Shown here piece by piece: positions 32,710 to 40,719 of a stretch of DNA of 43,206 bases. The stretch is taken from the NCBI GenBank assembly GCA_035260545.1, contig DATFUZ010000063.1, forward strand, positions 1 through 43,206, written 5' to 3'. The DNA is from DATDDB01 sp035260545. GTDB taxonomy: Bacteria; Pseudomonadota; Gammaproteobacteria; Burkholderiales; Gallionellaceae. Made by a program: the position numbers and the translations under genes. The notes under the pieces were generated by a model. That model was not told the origin of the DNA and searched no databases. It worked only from the letters and a program-made list of their open reading frames with translations. Every line of letters starts with the position of its first letter. Position 1 is the first letter of the stretch.

Positions 32710-35223
32710 TTACTTGTACCACGTGACCAGCGGCGCTTCCAGCGGAATGCTCGCTGCGCGATGCGCAGGCACGATGCGCGCCGTGTAGTGCCCCGCCGGG
32801 CGCGTGGAGGGAACTGTTCCCGCATACAGAAAGCCGCTGTTCATGCCTTCGAGCTGCGCCATCTGTTGCAGTGGCTGGTGCACCCGTTCGAAGCTTCCCG
32901 ACGCCTCGGCATACAGTTCCACTGAGATAGCCTCGGGCGGCATGCCGTCGAGATAGACCTGCACCCGGAACTGATGGCCTTCCGCGCCGGTTTCGGCGGT
33001 GACGTTGCCGAAATACATGCGATGCCACTGCATCCTGATTTGCGCATGCCAGCGCTCGATGTCCAGCGCCAGTGCGCAGCCGTCCGCCGTGCGTGCGGCA
33101 TAGGCGGCGGCCAGCGGTGTGTAGAAGTTTTCGGTATATTCCCGCATCATGCGGTTGGTGGAGAAACGCCCAGTGAGGGTCGCCATGCTTTCCCGCACCA
33201 GCGCCAGCCAGTCGCGCGGCAGGCCGCTGTCGTCGCGGCGGTAAAAGGTGGGCACCACCTCCTCTTCCAGCACCCGGTAGAGCTGTTCGGCGTCGCGCGC
33301 ATCCTGCTCGACGATGTTGTGATGTTCCAGCTTGTCGCCGACAGCCCAGCCGACCTCGGGGCAATACGCCTCGGCCCACCAGCCATCGAGCGCGGAAAGG
33401 TTCAGCCCGCCGTTGACCAGCACTTTCATGCCGCTGGTGCCGCTGGCCTCCCAGGGGCGTCGCGGCGTGTTGATCCAGACGTCCACGCCCTGCACCATTT
33501 CGGCGGCGACGACGAGATCGTAATCCTCCACGAACACGACCCGGCCTTTCAGGTCGTTGCGCCGGATATAGTCCGCCCATTGCCGGATCATGTGCTTGCC
33601 TGCTTCGTCGCGCGGATGGGCCTTGCCGGCAATCACCAGCTGCACGGGACGGTCGCGGCTGGTCAGCAGGCGCGTGAGCCGTTGCGGGTCGGTCAGCAGC
33701 AGGTTGTTGCGCTTGTATTCGGTGAAGCGCCGCGCAAAGCCCAGCGTCAGAAAGCCGGGATCAAGCGCTGTGGGCCGGCCCACCGGCGCATTCTGCAGGC
33801 TGCGGAGCCCGGACATTCGCTTTTGCAGAAACTCGAGCAGCTTGCCCCTGCCTTTGCTGCGAAAATTCCACAGCGCGCGATCGTCCACGCCGCGCAGGTT
33901 GTTTTCGACCGATTCCAGTTCCCCGCGCCACGGCTCCTTGCCGCAGGCTTCGGACCAGAGCGCGTCGGCAGCCGCCGAGTCCCAGGTGGGCATGTGTACA
34001 CCGTTGGTGACATGGCCGACCGGCACTTCCGCCCTCGGATAACGCGGAAACAGCGGCTGGAAAATTCCGCGGCTGACTTCCGCATGCAATTCACTGACGC
34101 CGTTCACGGCACCCGCGCCGTGGCAGGCCAGGGTAGCCATGTTGAACGGTTCGTCGTCGTTCACCATTCGCCCGGAACGGCCCAAGGCCAGCAATTGCGC
34201 CGCACTGATGCCCAGCTTGGCTGCATAGTCCTTGAAATAGCGCAGAAACAGGGCCGGGGGAAAGCGGTCGAACCCGGCCTCGACCGGGGTATGGGATGTG
34301 AACAGATTGCCCGCGCGCGTCGTGCGCAGCGCAACATCGAACGGCTGGTGGTAACGCTCCATGAAACTGCGCGCACGCTCGAAGATGGCAAACGCGGCAT
34401 GACCTTCGTTGAGGTGGCACACCGGGCAATCGAGCCCAAGCCGCTGCAGCAGCCGCCAACCGCCGATTCCCAATACGATTTCCTGCTGCAGCCGCATCTC
34501 CTGCCCGCCGCCGTAGAGTTCGGCGGTAATGCCGCGATCGCCGGGATAATTGAGGGGGTCGTTGCTGTCCAGCAGGAAAAGAGAGCGCCTGCCCACTTCG
34601 GCGTGCCAGGCCCGCAGGTGCAGGAGTCGATCCGGAAACTCGACCGTGACGTTGATCCAGTCTCCCTTGTCATCCATCAGCGGGGAGACCGGCAACATGG
34701 TCGGCGAATTGTATGGATTGAAATCGAGCTGTTCGCCGTGGCTGTCCAGCGCCTGACGGAAATAGCCCTGCTGGTACAGCAGCCCGACCCCCACCAGCGG
34801 CACGCCGAGGTCGCAGGCCGTCTTGAGATGATCGCCTGCCAGCACGCCCAGCCCGCCGGAGTAGATCGGCAGGGATTCTGAGAGGCCGAACTCCATGCTG
34901 AAGTAGGCAACGTAGCCCGGAAAGAACTCGCCCGGGCGCCGGCTGAACCAACTCGTGCTGCCGAAGTGCGCCTCGTGCGCATCCAGGTGGTCCTTGAGCA
35001 TCCCGAGAAATTGCCGATCGGCCGCCAGCTTCTCCAGGCGTTCGTCGCTCAGGCTCTCCAGTACGAGCAGCGGGTTGCGCGTGGCTTCCCAAAGTTCAGG
35101 ATCGGCCACCGCCCAGAGGTTATCGGTGCTGTGGTGCCAACTCCACCGCAGATCAAAGGCCAGCGTCGCCAGGCCGGCCAGCGGCTCGGGAACAGGACGC
35201 GGAAGATAATGGGAAATATGCAT
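32710..35223 (-). CDS. glgP: Alpha-glucan (glycogen) phosphorylase
   Basis: 837 residues of the alpha-glucan phosphorylase family with an N-terminal DUF3417-type region (ATLAFDLRWSWHHSTDNLW). It releases glucose 1-phosphate from glycogen. Further features are YFSMEFGLSESLPIYSGGLG, CHLNEGHAAF, and the PLP lysine in EASGTSGMKVLVNGGLNLS. The start at 35221-35223 (MHISHYLPRP) is chosen by family agreement; no Shine-Dalgarno is visible, and an in-frame ATG at 35256 is possible. The last 130 residues form a beta-rich tail. First gene of a glycogen-to-acetate cluster. Confidence 0.94.
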   Translation of the reverse strand: MHISHYLPRPVPEPLAGLATLAFDLRWSWHHSTDNLWAVADPELWEATRNPLLVLESLSDERLEKLAADRQFLGMLKDHLDAHEAHFGSTSWFSRRPGEFFPGYVAYFSMEFGLSESLPIYSGGLGVLAGDHLKTACDLGVPLVGVGLLYQQGYFRQALDSHGEQLDFNPYNSPTMLPVSPLMDDKGDWINVTVEFPDRLLHLRAWHAEVGRRSLFLLDSNDPLNYPGDRGITAELYGGGQEMRLQQEIVLGIGGWRLLQRLGLDCPVCHLNEGHAAFAIFERARSFMERYHQPFDVALRTTRAGNLFTSHTPVEAGFDRFPPALFLRYFKDYAAKLGISAAQLLALGRSGRMVNDDEPFNMATLACHGAGAVNGVSELHAEVSRGIFQPLFPRYPRAEVPVGHVTNGVHMPTWDSAAADALWSEACGKEPWRGELESVENNLRGVDDRALWNFRSKGRGKLLEFLQKRMSGLRSLQNAPVGRPTALDPGFLTLGFARRFTEYKRNNLLLTDPQRLTRLLTSRDRPVQLVIAGKAHPRDEAGKHMIRQWADYIRRNDLKGRVVFVEDYDLVVAAEMVQGVDVWINTPRRPWEASGTSGMKVLVNGGLNLSALDGWWAEAYCPEVGWAVGDKLEHHNIVEQDARDAEQLYRVLEEEVVPTFYRRDDSGLPRDWLALVRESMATLTGRFSTNRMMREYTENFYTPLAAAYAARTADGCALALDIERWHAQIRMQWHRMYFGNVTAETGAEGHQFRVQVYLDGMPPEAISVELYAEASGSFERVHQPLQQMAQLEGMNSGFLYAGTVPSTRPAGHYTARIVPAHRAASIPLEAPLVTWYK

Positions 35224-35560
35224 TGGATATGAACGTGCTAGACATTGAAATCCCATGCGTGCGCCACGGAGGCGCAACACGCCCGGTGCTGCCGACACCG
35301 CACCGCCCATGGCAGGCGTGTATGTTACTACGCCCACCCGGCGCGGGATACCCTGCCGGGCGGCGAATTACACAAATTTTCGTAATGTTCGAATTTTCCA
35401 GCCGCGTATGCCGGGCGGAATGCGGCCCTTGGGCTTCCGCCGGTGCCCGATAGGAATATAATAGTTCTGCAAGCGCAGCAACGCGGCTCTTTGTCTGGCG
35501 CGGCATGGCAGATGCCAGGCCGAAGTGTACAACTTTCCGCTCATGCAGGATTCCCCTATC
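35224..35560. other. Intergenic region between glgP and the small membrane protein gene
   Basis: 337 bases with no supported gene. It should hold the divergent promoters. A consensus -10 box lies at 35457-35462 on the + strand; I see no clear promoter for glgP on the - strand. The two related stretches around 35358-35366 and 35409-35417 (both TGCCGGGCGG) are a short direct repeat of unknown meaning. Confidence 0.5.
35435..35462 (+). promoter_or_regulatory. Possible promoter of the small membrane protein gene
   Basis: TATAAT at 35457-35462 is a perfect -10 box; the -35 candidate TTCCGC (35435-35440, 16-base spacer) is poor. The predicted leader is about 90 bases. Confidence 0.4.
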
Positions 35561-36046
35561 ATGTTAGAAACTTTTACCCTTATTACGCTTTCCGTCATTG
35601 CCCTGATCATCTTCCGCAACGGACGGACCCCCCCGCTGGAAAACCCGCTGACCATCAACCGCATCGGGCAATTCCACGCGGTTCTCGCGCCCAAGATCAA
35701 CCTCGCACAGCCATTGCTGGAGAATGCCTCGCATCGCGTCGGCGAAGACCTGCGGAAGCAGAACACTGCCCCGCTGTATTTCAAGGTCGAGGACAAGGAA
35801 GTGAAATCCCACGGCCAGGCGTTTTATCTGCTGGCCGCCACCTTGCGCGATGGCGTGCTCTATTTCCAGGCGGCGGCGCCAAATGGCAACCAGGGAGACG
35901 TGGAGACGATACGTGCGTTTTCGGAAGCCGAGCTCGCCAAGCACCCGGAAAGCGCGGCGCCGGCCGATGAGGCGCGCGCCTCGCTGGCGGAGGCGATCAC
36001 CGCGGCGGCGGCACAGCGCGGCGCGACGCTAACCGCGCTGCAGTAA
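35561..36046 (+). CDS. Unrecognised small membrane-anchored protein
   Basis: 161 residues from the ATG at 35561 (AGGA 11 bases upstream); an ATG at 35543 or a GTG at 35525 are alternatives. A single hydrophobic N-terminal segment (TFTLITLSVIALIIF) is followed by a soluble domain of about 110 residues with FYLLAATLRDGVLYFQAAAP, and an Ala/Glu-rich C-terminus. I do not recognise the family. Its last 18 bp overlap the 3' end of rnhB on the opposite strand. Codon use is like the neighbours, so it is probably a real gene. Confidence 0.65.
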   Translation: MLETFTLITLSVIALIIFRNGRTPPLENPLTINRIGQFHAVLAPKINLAQPLLENASHRVGEDLRKQNTAPLYFKVEDKEVKSHGQAFYLLAATLRDGVLYFQAAAPNGNQGDVETIRAFSEAELAKHPESAAPADEARASLAEAITAAAAQRGATLTALQ

Positions 36047-36592
36047 CACCTTCACCGGGCGGAAACTGCGTCTGTGCACGGCTGAAACGCCGTGCTCGCG
36101 CAGGGCTGCAAGATGCGCTGCGGTGGGATAGCCCTTGTGCAGGTCGAAGCCGTATTGCGGATAGCGTGCGTGCAGGTCGAGCATGGCCGCATCCCGCGCG
36201 GTCTTGGCCAGGATGGAAGCAGCGGAGATGGCGGCGACCGTGCCATCTCCCTTGACGATCGCCCGGCTGGGCAAGCCGGTTTCCGGGCAATACAGGCCGT
36301 CGACCCACACTTCACGCGGCGCCAGCGCCAGCGCCTGCACCGCGCGCTTCATCGCGAGCAAGGTGGCCTGGAGAATATTCAGCGTATCGATTTCTTCGAC
36401 CGATGCCTGGGCGACGGCCCATGCGAGCGCGTGCTGGCGAATCTGCGGCGCCAGTGCGTCGCGCCGCTTTTCGCTGAGCTGCTTGGAGTCGGCCAGGCCG
36501 GCGATGGGGTGGGCGCCGTCCAGTATCACCGCTGCTGCGTACACCGGCCCCGCCAGCGGGCCGCGACCCGCCTCATCCACCCCGCAAATCAT
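36029..36592 (-). CDS. rnhB: Ribonuclease HII
   Basis: 187 residues starting MICGVDEAGRGPLAGPVYAA, the family signature with the first catalytic Asp-Glu. DSKQLSEKRRD and VWVDGL carry further active-site residues, and AAISAASILAKTARD is the usual core. It removes ribonucleotides misincorporated in DNA. The start at 36592 is chosen because GGAGG lies five bases upstream; an ATG at 36604 would add four residues. It follows lpxB by 71 bp as the last gene of the envelope cluster. Confidence 0.96.
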   Translation of the reverse strand: MICGVDEAGRGPLAGPVYAAAVILDGAHPIAGLADSKQLSEKRRDALAPQIRQHALAWAVAQASVEEIDTLNILQATLLAMKRAVQALALAPREVWVDGLYCPETGLPSRAIVKGDGTVAAISAASILAKTARDAAMLDLHARYPQYGFDLHKGYPTAAHLAALREHGVSAVHRRSFRPVKVLLQRG

Positions 36593-36663
36593 CGAAGCCT
36601 CCATGCCCAGCCCCCGTGTAGCGGAAATGGCGATCCCTCCGAACGTCCGGTCCCGGCCACCCC

Positions 36664-37809
36664 CTAAAGATACTGCAATACCACGGCCGCCGCCTTGCTG
36701 GCCGTATCCTGCTTCAGCGCATGGTGCATGTCGGCGAATGCCTGCCGCATCTCCTCCAGCTTCTGCTTGTTGCCGGCCAGATTGAGCAGCGCCTGCGCCA
36801 GGTTTTCCGGCGTGGCATCTGCCTGCAGCAGTTCCGGGACGATAAATTTCCCCGCCATGATGTTGGGCAGGCCGACATAGGGAAGGTATGCCTTGCGTTT
36901 CACCATGCGATAGGTCAGGCCCGGCACTGTATACGTAATGACCATGGGGCATTTGAGCAAGGCGGCCTCCAGCGTCGCAGTGCCGGACGCAATCAGCCCG
37001 CAGTCGGCGGCAGTCATGGCATCGTGCGCATGGCCGAACAACAAGGTGATCGGCAGTTGCTGCGCGTGCTGCCGCCACTGCTCTTCCTCGAACAGCGTAC
37101 GCGTCTCGCGGCTGGCCAGCGGCACCAGAAAGCGCGCATTGGGAACCTTTTCCAGGATCAGCTGCGCTGTCCGGATGTAGAGAGGCGCCAGCCTCCGCAC
37201 CTCGCCCTGGCGGCTGCCCGGCAGAAATGCGAACACCTTTTCATTCGGCATGATGCGCATCTGTTCGCGTATGGCGGTGCGATCCGGGTTTTCCGGCAGC
37301 TCGTCGGCCAGCGGATGGCCAACATAGGTCACGGGAATGCCCGCCCTTTCATAGAGCGGTGGCTCAAAGGGAAACAGCGCCAGCATATGCGACACCGCGC
37401 GCTTGATCTTGCGGATGCGCTCTCCGCGCCACGCCCAGATCGAAGGACTGACGTAATGCACCACCGGAATGCCGCGTCTCTTCAGCGCGATCTCCAGGCC
37501 CAGATTGAAGTCCGGTGCGTCTACGCCTATAAACAGGTCGGGCGGGTCGGCGAGGAGTCGGCTGCGCAGCTTGCGGCGGATACCCCAGATTTCGCCGATG
37601 TGCTTGAGCACCTCGACATAGCCGTTGACCGCCAGCTTTTCCATGGGAAACCAGGATTGCATGCCGGCGGACTTCATCCGCGGGCCGCCGATGCCGACGA
37701 ATTTTACATCCGGCCGCAGCCGCTTGATGGCTGCGATCAGATGGCTGCCAAGGAGGTCGCCCGAGGCCTCTCCCGCCACAATCGCGATGACTTTGACTTG
37801 CGCCGCCAT
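36664..37809 (-). CDS. lpxB: Lipid-A-disaccharide synthase LpxB
   Basis: 381 residues. A GT19 glycosyltransferase joining UDP-2,3-diacylglucosamine and lipid X into the lipid A disaccharide. Motifs: IVAGEASGDLLGSHL near the start, VHYVSPSIWAWRGER, FLPGSRQGEVRRLAP, and SGTATLEAALLKCPMVITY. The start at 37807-37809 lies 7 bp after lpxA; the frame is open upstream, but that would overlap lpxA. Confidence 0.97.
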   Translation of the reverse strand: MAAQVKVIAIVAGEASGDLLGSHLIAAIKRLRPDVKFVGIGGPRMKSAGMQSWFPMEKLAVNGYVEVLKHIGEIWGIRRKLRSRLLADPPDLFIGVDAPDFNLGLEIALKRRGIPVVHYVSPSIWAWRGERIRKIKRAVSHMLALFPFEPPLYERAGIPVTYVGHPLADELPENPDRTAIREQMRIMPNEKVFAFLPGSRQGEVRRLAPLYIRTAQLILEKVPNARFLVPLASRETRTLFEEEQWRQHAQQLPITLLFGHAHDAMTAADCGLIASGTATLEAALLKCPMVITYTVPGLTYRMVKRKAYLPYVGLPNIMAGKFIVPELLQADATPENLAQALLNLAGNKQKLEEMRQAFADMHHALKQDTASKAAAVVLQYL

Positions 37810-37816
37810 ATGTCCG

Positions 37817-38593
37817 TCAACGAATGAGGCCGCGGGTCGAGCGCGCAATGAAATCGGTGAACAGCTTGAGTTCGGGATACTCCGCGGACTGGGCCGTAAT
37901 TTCGGCCACTGCCTGTTCCAGCGACAGCCCGGACCGGTACAAAGTCTTGTATGCGCGCTTGATCGCCATGATGGTGGGACTGCTGAAGCCGCGCCGCTTC
38001 AAGCCCTCCGAGTTGATGCCGTGCGGAGTCGCAGGATTGCCCCCTACCATGACATAAGGCGGAAGGTCCTGGAACAGCAAGCTGCCTGCGCCTACCATGA
38101 CGTGCGCACCCACCTTGCAGAACTGGTGAGCGCCGACGTAGGCGCCGAGAATGGCGTAGTCGTCAACCTCCACATGCCCCGCCAGTTGCACGCTGTTCGC
38201 AAGCACAATGCCGTTGCCGACCTGGCAATCGTGGGCGAGATGAACGTAGGCCATGATCCAGTTGTTGCTTCCAATGCGGGTCACACCCCCGTCCTGCACC
38301 GTACCGATATTGAAGGTACAGCATTCGCGGATCAGGTTGTTGTCGCCGATCTCCAGGCGCGTGGCCTCACCTGCATACTTCTTGTCCTGCGGGATACCCC
38401 CCAGAGAACTGAACTGGAAGATGCGGTTCTTCCTGCCGATGCGCGTGTGGCCCTCAATGACGACGTGCGGACCGATCTCCGTTCCCTCGCCGATCTCGAC
38501 GTTCGGCCCGATGACGGAATACGCGCCGACTTTAACGTCGTCGGCGAGCCTGGCGCCAGGCTCGATGATCGCCGTTGGATGAATCAGGGCCAT
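37817..38593 (-). CDS. lpxA: UDP-N-acetylglucosamine O-acyltransferase LpxA
   Basis: 258 residues of left-handed beta-helix hexapeptide repeats (IGPNVEIGEGTEIGPHVVIEG and following), with the catalytic histidine in AYVHLAHDCQVGNG and the helical C-terminal domain. It attaches the first hydroxyacyl chain in lipid A synthesis. Its ATG shares a base with the fabZ stop codon (TAATG), so the genes are tightly coupled. Confidence 0.97.
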   Translation of the reverse strand: MALIHPTAIIEPGARLADDVKVGAYSVIGPNVEIGEGTEIGPHVVIEGHTRIGRKNRIFQFSSLGGIPQDKKYAGEATRLEIGDNNLIRECCTFNIGTVQDGGVTRIGSNNWIMAYVHLAHDCQVGNGIVLANSVQLAGHVEVDDYAILGAYVGAHQFCKVGAHVMVGAGSLLFQDLPPYVMVGGNPATPHGINSEGLKRRGFSSPTIMAIKRAYKTLYRSGLSLEQAVAEITAQSAEYPELKLFTDFIARSTRGLIR

Positions 38594-39042
38594 TACTTGT
38601 CCCTCATGGTGCACATCAATTCCGCCTCCGCCGCGACCTGGTCGTTCACGGTGGCGATGGCGTCGAACTTCCACACGCCGCGCATGCTGCGGGTAGGCAC
38701 CACCTTGAGGATCAACTGGTCGCCCGGCACCACGGGACGCTTGAAGCGCGCGCCATCGATGCCGACGAAGTAGTACACCTTGCTGTCATCCGGCTTGCCG
38801 TCACCCGTGCCCGTGAAGGAAAGAATGGCGGCCGCCTGCGCCATCGCCTCGATGACCAGCACGCCCGGCATGACCGGATGATGCGGATAATGCCCCGGAA
38901 AGAACGGCTCATTCATGCTCACATTCTTCAGCGCAACGATCTCCTTGCCCGGCTCGAAAGAGAGCACGCGGTCTATCAGCAGGAAGGGATAGCGGTGCGG
39001 CAGATGCTGCAAAATCTGGTTGATGTCCATCTGTAGGTTCAT
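38593..39042 (-). CDS. fabZ: 3-hydroxyacyl-ACP dehydratase FabZ
   Basis: 149 residues. Hot-dog fold dehydratase of fatty-acid elongation; the catalytic His and Glu are in FFPGHYPHHPVMPGVLVIEA. It competes with LpxA for 3-hydroxyacyl-ACP. The start at 39042 (MNLQMDIN) has AAGGAAG upstream and overlaps the lpxD stop as ATGA; an internal ATG at 39030 is less likely. Confidence 0.97.
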   Translation of the reverse strand: MNLQMDINQILQHLPHRYPFLLIDRVLSFEPGKEIVALKNVSMNEPFFPGHYPHHPVMPGVLVIEAMAQAAAILSFTGTGDGKPDDSKVYYFVGIDGARFKRPVVPGDQLILKVVPTRSMRGVWKFDAIATVNDQVAAEAELMCTMRDK

Positions 39043-40082
39043 GGGTTCTTCCTTTTCAATTCCTCGATTTCGTGTTGCAACTGTCTGACCTTGCGCGCAA
39101 GCTCGTCCAGGTGCCGAAGCTGCGCGGCATTCTTTCGCCATTCGTCGTTCTTGCTGATCGGAAAGATGCCGGCGTAGCTACCCGCTTCGCGTATGGATTT
39201 GCCGACCAGGGTAAAGGAGGCGATCTCCACGTTATCCGCGATCTGCAAATGCCCGAGTATGCCCGCGCTGCCGCCGATGCGGCAGTAACGCCCGATGCTG
39301 GCACTGCCCGCAATGCCCACGCAGCCCGCGATTGCCGTGTGCGCCCCGACGCGCACATTGTGCGCGACCTGGATCTGGTTATCGAGTTTCACGTCATCCT
39401 CTATCACGGTGTCATCCAGCGCACCGCGATCTATCGTAGTGTTTGCGCCGATCTCTACGTCGTCGCCTATGACTACACGCCCGATCTGCGGAATCTTCAG
39501 CCAGCGCCCGTTCTCCCAGGCCATGCCGAAGCCGTCCGAGCCGATGACCACACCGCTGTGTGCGATCAGGTTCCGGCCGATCACGCAGTCGTGATAGACC
39601 ACGACGCCGGGATAAAGCCGGCTGTTGGCGCCGATGGAAACCTTGTCGCCCACGCAGCACCCCGCCATGATGACGCAGCCGGCGCCGATCGCAGCCCCCG
39701 CCCCGATCACCACATTGGCGGCGACGTGCGCCGTCGGATCGATGTGCGCGCCCTCGCCCACGACCGCGCCGGGATGGACACCCGGCGCGAACTCCTGGGC
39801 GGGATTGAGCAGCGCCGAGACCTTTGCAAAATAGGCGTAGGGATTGGCGCATACGATGCGCGGCAATGCGGTCGCGTCCGCTTCCGCTTCGCCGACGATG
39901 ACGGCGCTGGCCCGCGTCTCTTGCAGCAGCGAGCGATATTTGGCATTGGTCAGGAAAGCGATGTCGCCCTCCCGCGCGCGTTCCAGGGTCGCCACCTGGG
40001 CGACGGTGGTAGCGGGGTCGCCCAGCACACGGCCGCCAAGGCGCTCCACAAAGTCAGCCAAACTGCGTCTGGGTGAGGTCAT
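39039..40082 (-). CDS. lpxD: UDP-3-O-acylglucosamine N-acyltransferase LpxD
   Basis: 347 residues. An N-terminal uridine-binding domain (about 1-100) is followed by a hexapeptide-repeat beta-helix with SGVVIGSDGFG and the catalytic histidine in IQVAHNVRVG, and a C-terminal coiled helix (DELARKVRQLQHEIEELKRK). It adds the N-linked hydroxyacyl chain of lipid A. No strong ribosome binding site precedes the ATG at 40080-40082; it is 120 bp after skp, the longest gap within this cluster. Confidence 0.96.
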   Translation of the reverse strand: MTSPRRSLADFVERLGGRVLGDPATTVAQVATLERAREGDIAFLTNAKYRSLLQETRASAVIVGEAEADATALPRIVCANPYAYFAKVSALLNPAQEFAPGVHPGAVVGEGAHIDPTAHVAANVVIGAGAAIGAGCVIMAGCCVGDKVSIGANSRLYPGVVVYHDCVIGRNLIAHSGVVIGSDGFGMAWENGRWLKIPQIGRVVIGDDVEIGANTTIDRGALDDTVIEDDVKLDNQIQVAHNVRVGAHTAIAGCVGIAGSASIGRYCRIGGSAGILGHLQIADNVEIASFTLVGKSIREAGSYAGIFPISKNDEWRKNAAQLRHLDELARKVRQLQHEIEELKRKNP

Positions 40083-40145
40083 TGCGTCAGTTCCATGAAT
40101 GCAGGATTCGATTCGCTGCGTGGTGTGTTGTCGCGCCGGGTGGCA

Positions 40146-40167
40146 GCAGCGCCGCGAAGGGCGCTGC
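40146..40167 (-). other. Stem-loop between skp and lpxD
   Basis: A perfect 8-bp stem GCAGCGCC / GGCGCTGC with a six-base loop, in the gap within the envelope operon. There is no T tract downstream, so it would not terminate alone; it may protect the upstream bamA-skp message or mark a processing site, giving more BamA/Skp than Lpx enzymes. Confidence 0.55.
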
Positions 40168-40202
40168 GCATGGGACGGCGGCCGCAACGCGCCGGGTGCG
40201 CG

Positions 40203-40703
40203 TCATTTCTCCTTGGCCAGCGCCTTCAGCACCTGGTCGGTGATGTCTATCTTCGGGTTGCGGTACGCCGCCTCCTGCAGCACCAGATCGTAGTGCTCCT
40301 TCTCCGCGATGTCCTGTATGACCTTGTTCGCGCGCTCCAGCAGCACCGACAGCTCCTCGTTCTTGCGCTGGTTCAGATCCTCGCGCAATTCGCGCTGCTG
40401 CCGCTGCAGTTCGGCACTCAGGTTGGATAGCTCGCGTTCCTTGGCATGGCGGTCGGCGCTGGAGAGGCCTGCGCCCTTCTTCTCCAGATAGTCCTGCAGG
40501 TCGCGCACCTGGTCGCCCAGTTTCTTGATGGCCTCGACGCGCGGCGCAAACTCCTTCTCTATCTTTTGCGAAGCCTGTACTGCGGGCGCGGATTCACGCA
40601 GGATACGCTCCACATCCACGAACCCGACGCGGAAATCGCCCGCCAGCGCTGGCAGGGCGACGAATGCGAGCAGGGTGATGATCAGCTTGGACAGGACTCT
40701 CAC
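40203..40703 (-). CDS. skp: Periplasmic chaperone Skp/OmpH
   Basis: 166 residues with a signal peptide (MRVLSKLIITLLAFVALPALA, cut before GDF) and a long coiled-coil region (about residues 45-130, rich in Glu, Arg, Gln and Lys) forming the tentacles of the trimer. It carries unfolded outer-membrane proteins to the BAM complex. The start codon is GTG, supported by a perfect AGGAGG six bases upstream. It lies just after bamA. Confidence 0.94.
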   Translation of the reverse strand: MRVLSKLIITLLAFVALPALAGDFRVGFVDVERILRESAPAVQASQKIEKEFAPRVEAIKKLGDQVRDLQDYLEKKGAGLSSADRHAKERELSNLSAELQRQQRELREDLNQRKNEELSVLLERANKVIQDIAEKEHYDLVLQEAAYRNPKIDITDQVLKALAKEK

Positions 40704-40719
40704 TTTGCACCTCCTGGCA

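Noticed and set aside
29811..34881. Two long + strand frames antisense to ackA/xfp and glgP
   Set aside because: Shadow frames of three well-supported genes; composition is Arg/Ala/His-rich without motifs.
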